A stretch of DNA of 64,000 nt from Rusavskia elegans (taxonomy: Eukaryota > Ascomycota > Lecanoromycetes > Teloschistales > Teloschistaceae): the NCBI GenBank assembly GCA_011316305.1, contig SAUG01000075.1:1-64000 (forward strand), given 5' to 3'. The notes below the pieces were generated by a model. The model did no database searches. It was not told the origin of the DNA and saw nothing but the letters and a program-made list of their open reading frames with translations. Position 1 is the stretch's first letter; the number at the start of each line of letters is the position of its first letter. This document shows positions 63,513 through 64,000 of this stretch, in pieces. The position numbers were made by a program, and so were the translations under genes.

Positions 63513-63928
63513 GGCCTGGTGGCGCAGCGGCAACGTTACGTAACCGGAAGGCCCAGCGGATCTAACGGTTTTCGGAGTTAGCGGAATTAATCCGGCGGGT
63601 CGGAGGTTCGAATTCTTTAAAAGCTAATCTAATATTTGAGTTTTTTCTAATCGACTAAGTCGATTTTTATATAGAGTTTTTATATAGAAAGAATTATTTA
63701 GTAGATCGTCTCGGCTTAGCCCGATCGATCGAATTAAATTAAATTAATAAAATTAAATAAATTTATGTTTCCTTTTGGATTTTAGTCTAGATCTAGCTCC
63801 TTCGGGAGTCTTTAATTAAGTTTTCGGTAAAAATTCGAGTTCAAATAATTACGTAATCTGATCGATTAGTATCTCTAGTACTAATTCGTAAAAGATAATC
63901 AAATATCCGAATGATTAAATCGTATATA
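63513..63928 (+). mobile_element. S2: tRNA-derived SINE with 17-bp target duplication
   Basis: 416 bp. Head with TGGCGCAGCGGCAACG (A box) and GGAGGTTCGAATTC (B box, about 63603-63616), body with TAGTCTAGATCTAGCTCC, and a short TA-rich tail. Flanked by TATATATATAATTTTAG at 63496-63512 and 63929-63945. Long duplication, pol III-type head and TA tail together define a SINE. S1 is its second copy. The head differs from the tRNA-like blocks in Y and V. Confidence 0.85.
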
Positions 63929-64000
63929 TATATATATAATTTTAGAAAAACTATTTATTATTTAAATTATCTAATAGATTTTATACTACTATTTCGATTA

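Noticed and set aside
1..64000. CRISPR arrays, bacterial operons, riboswitches
   Set aside because: No regularly spaced direct repeats and no prokaryotic gene organisation. RIP and copia elements point to a fungal nuclear genome.

Overview
This window looks like an AT-rich, transposon-packed block from a filamentous ascomycete (Pezizomycotina) genome. I found no intact gene of normal size. Almost every stretch is rich in TpA and nearly empty of CpA and TpG, while CpG survives. That is the footprint of repeat-induced point mutation (RIP), and it explains why coding relics are broken mostly by TAG and TAA rather than by indels. Lineage is inferred from RIP plus the element types; the species cannot be told from the sequence.

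The backbone is one Ty1/copia family with 163-176 bp LTRs. C0 (176-5301, minus) is a fragment. C1 (5415-14615, minus) is a whole element with both LTRs and a near-perfect 5-bp target duplication. C4 (24031-24686, minus) is a fragment. C2 (25352-27870, plus) is a 5' part. C3 (31471-49911, plus) is a whole element opened by two later insertions. C5 (49912-50607, plus) is a 3' end with LTR. A solo LTR (43297-43470) has a perfect 5-bp duplication and has escaped RIP. Gag zinc knuckle, integrase, reverse transcriptase and RNase H can still be read in C3. The primer site matches the anticodon arm of initiator tRNA-Met. C1 and C3 also share a reading frame on the opposite strand between RNase H and the 3' LTR.

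Into these copia copies a second group has inserted at TA dinucleotides: elements of about 0.7-0.8 kb with termini like CCTTAGG (Y1-Y6 plus fragment Y7), an 846-bp relative (V), and a 10.1-kb element (L, 34045-44188) with similar ends. Other copia copies serve as empty sites and show that only TA is duplicated. Y and V carry a tRNA-like block with a recognisable B box. L carries a plus-strand reading frame of at least about 1,450 codons with no net frameshift, product not recognised; it may be the autonomous partner of Y. A related, poorly defined repeat W occurs twice (14616-17191 and 27871-31470).

Other layers: a ~0.85-0.95 kb retroelement-like family X (six copies plus one short fragment) with 13-14 bp target duplications; a tRNA-derived SINE in two copies (17192-17621 and 63513-63928, the second with a 17-bp duplication); and short hAT-type elements T1 and T2 with 8-bp duplications. 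The right third (53.6-64 kb) is mostly featureless AT-rich DNA. The left edge holds a small stretch (1-175) that does not look RIP-mutated.
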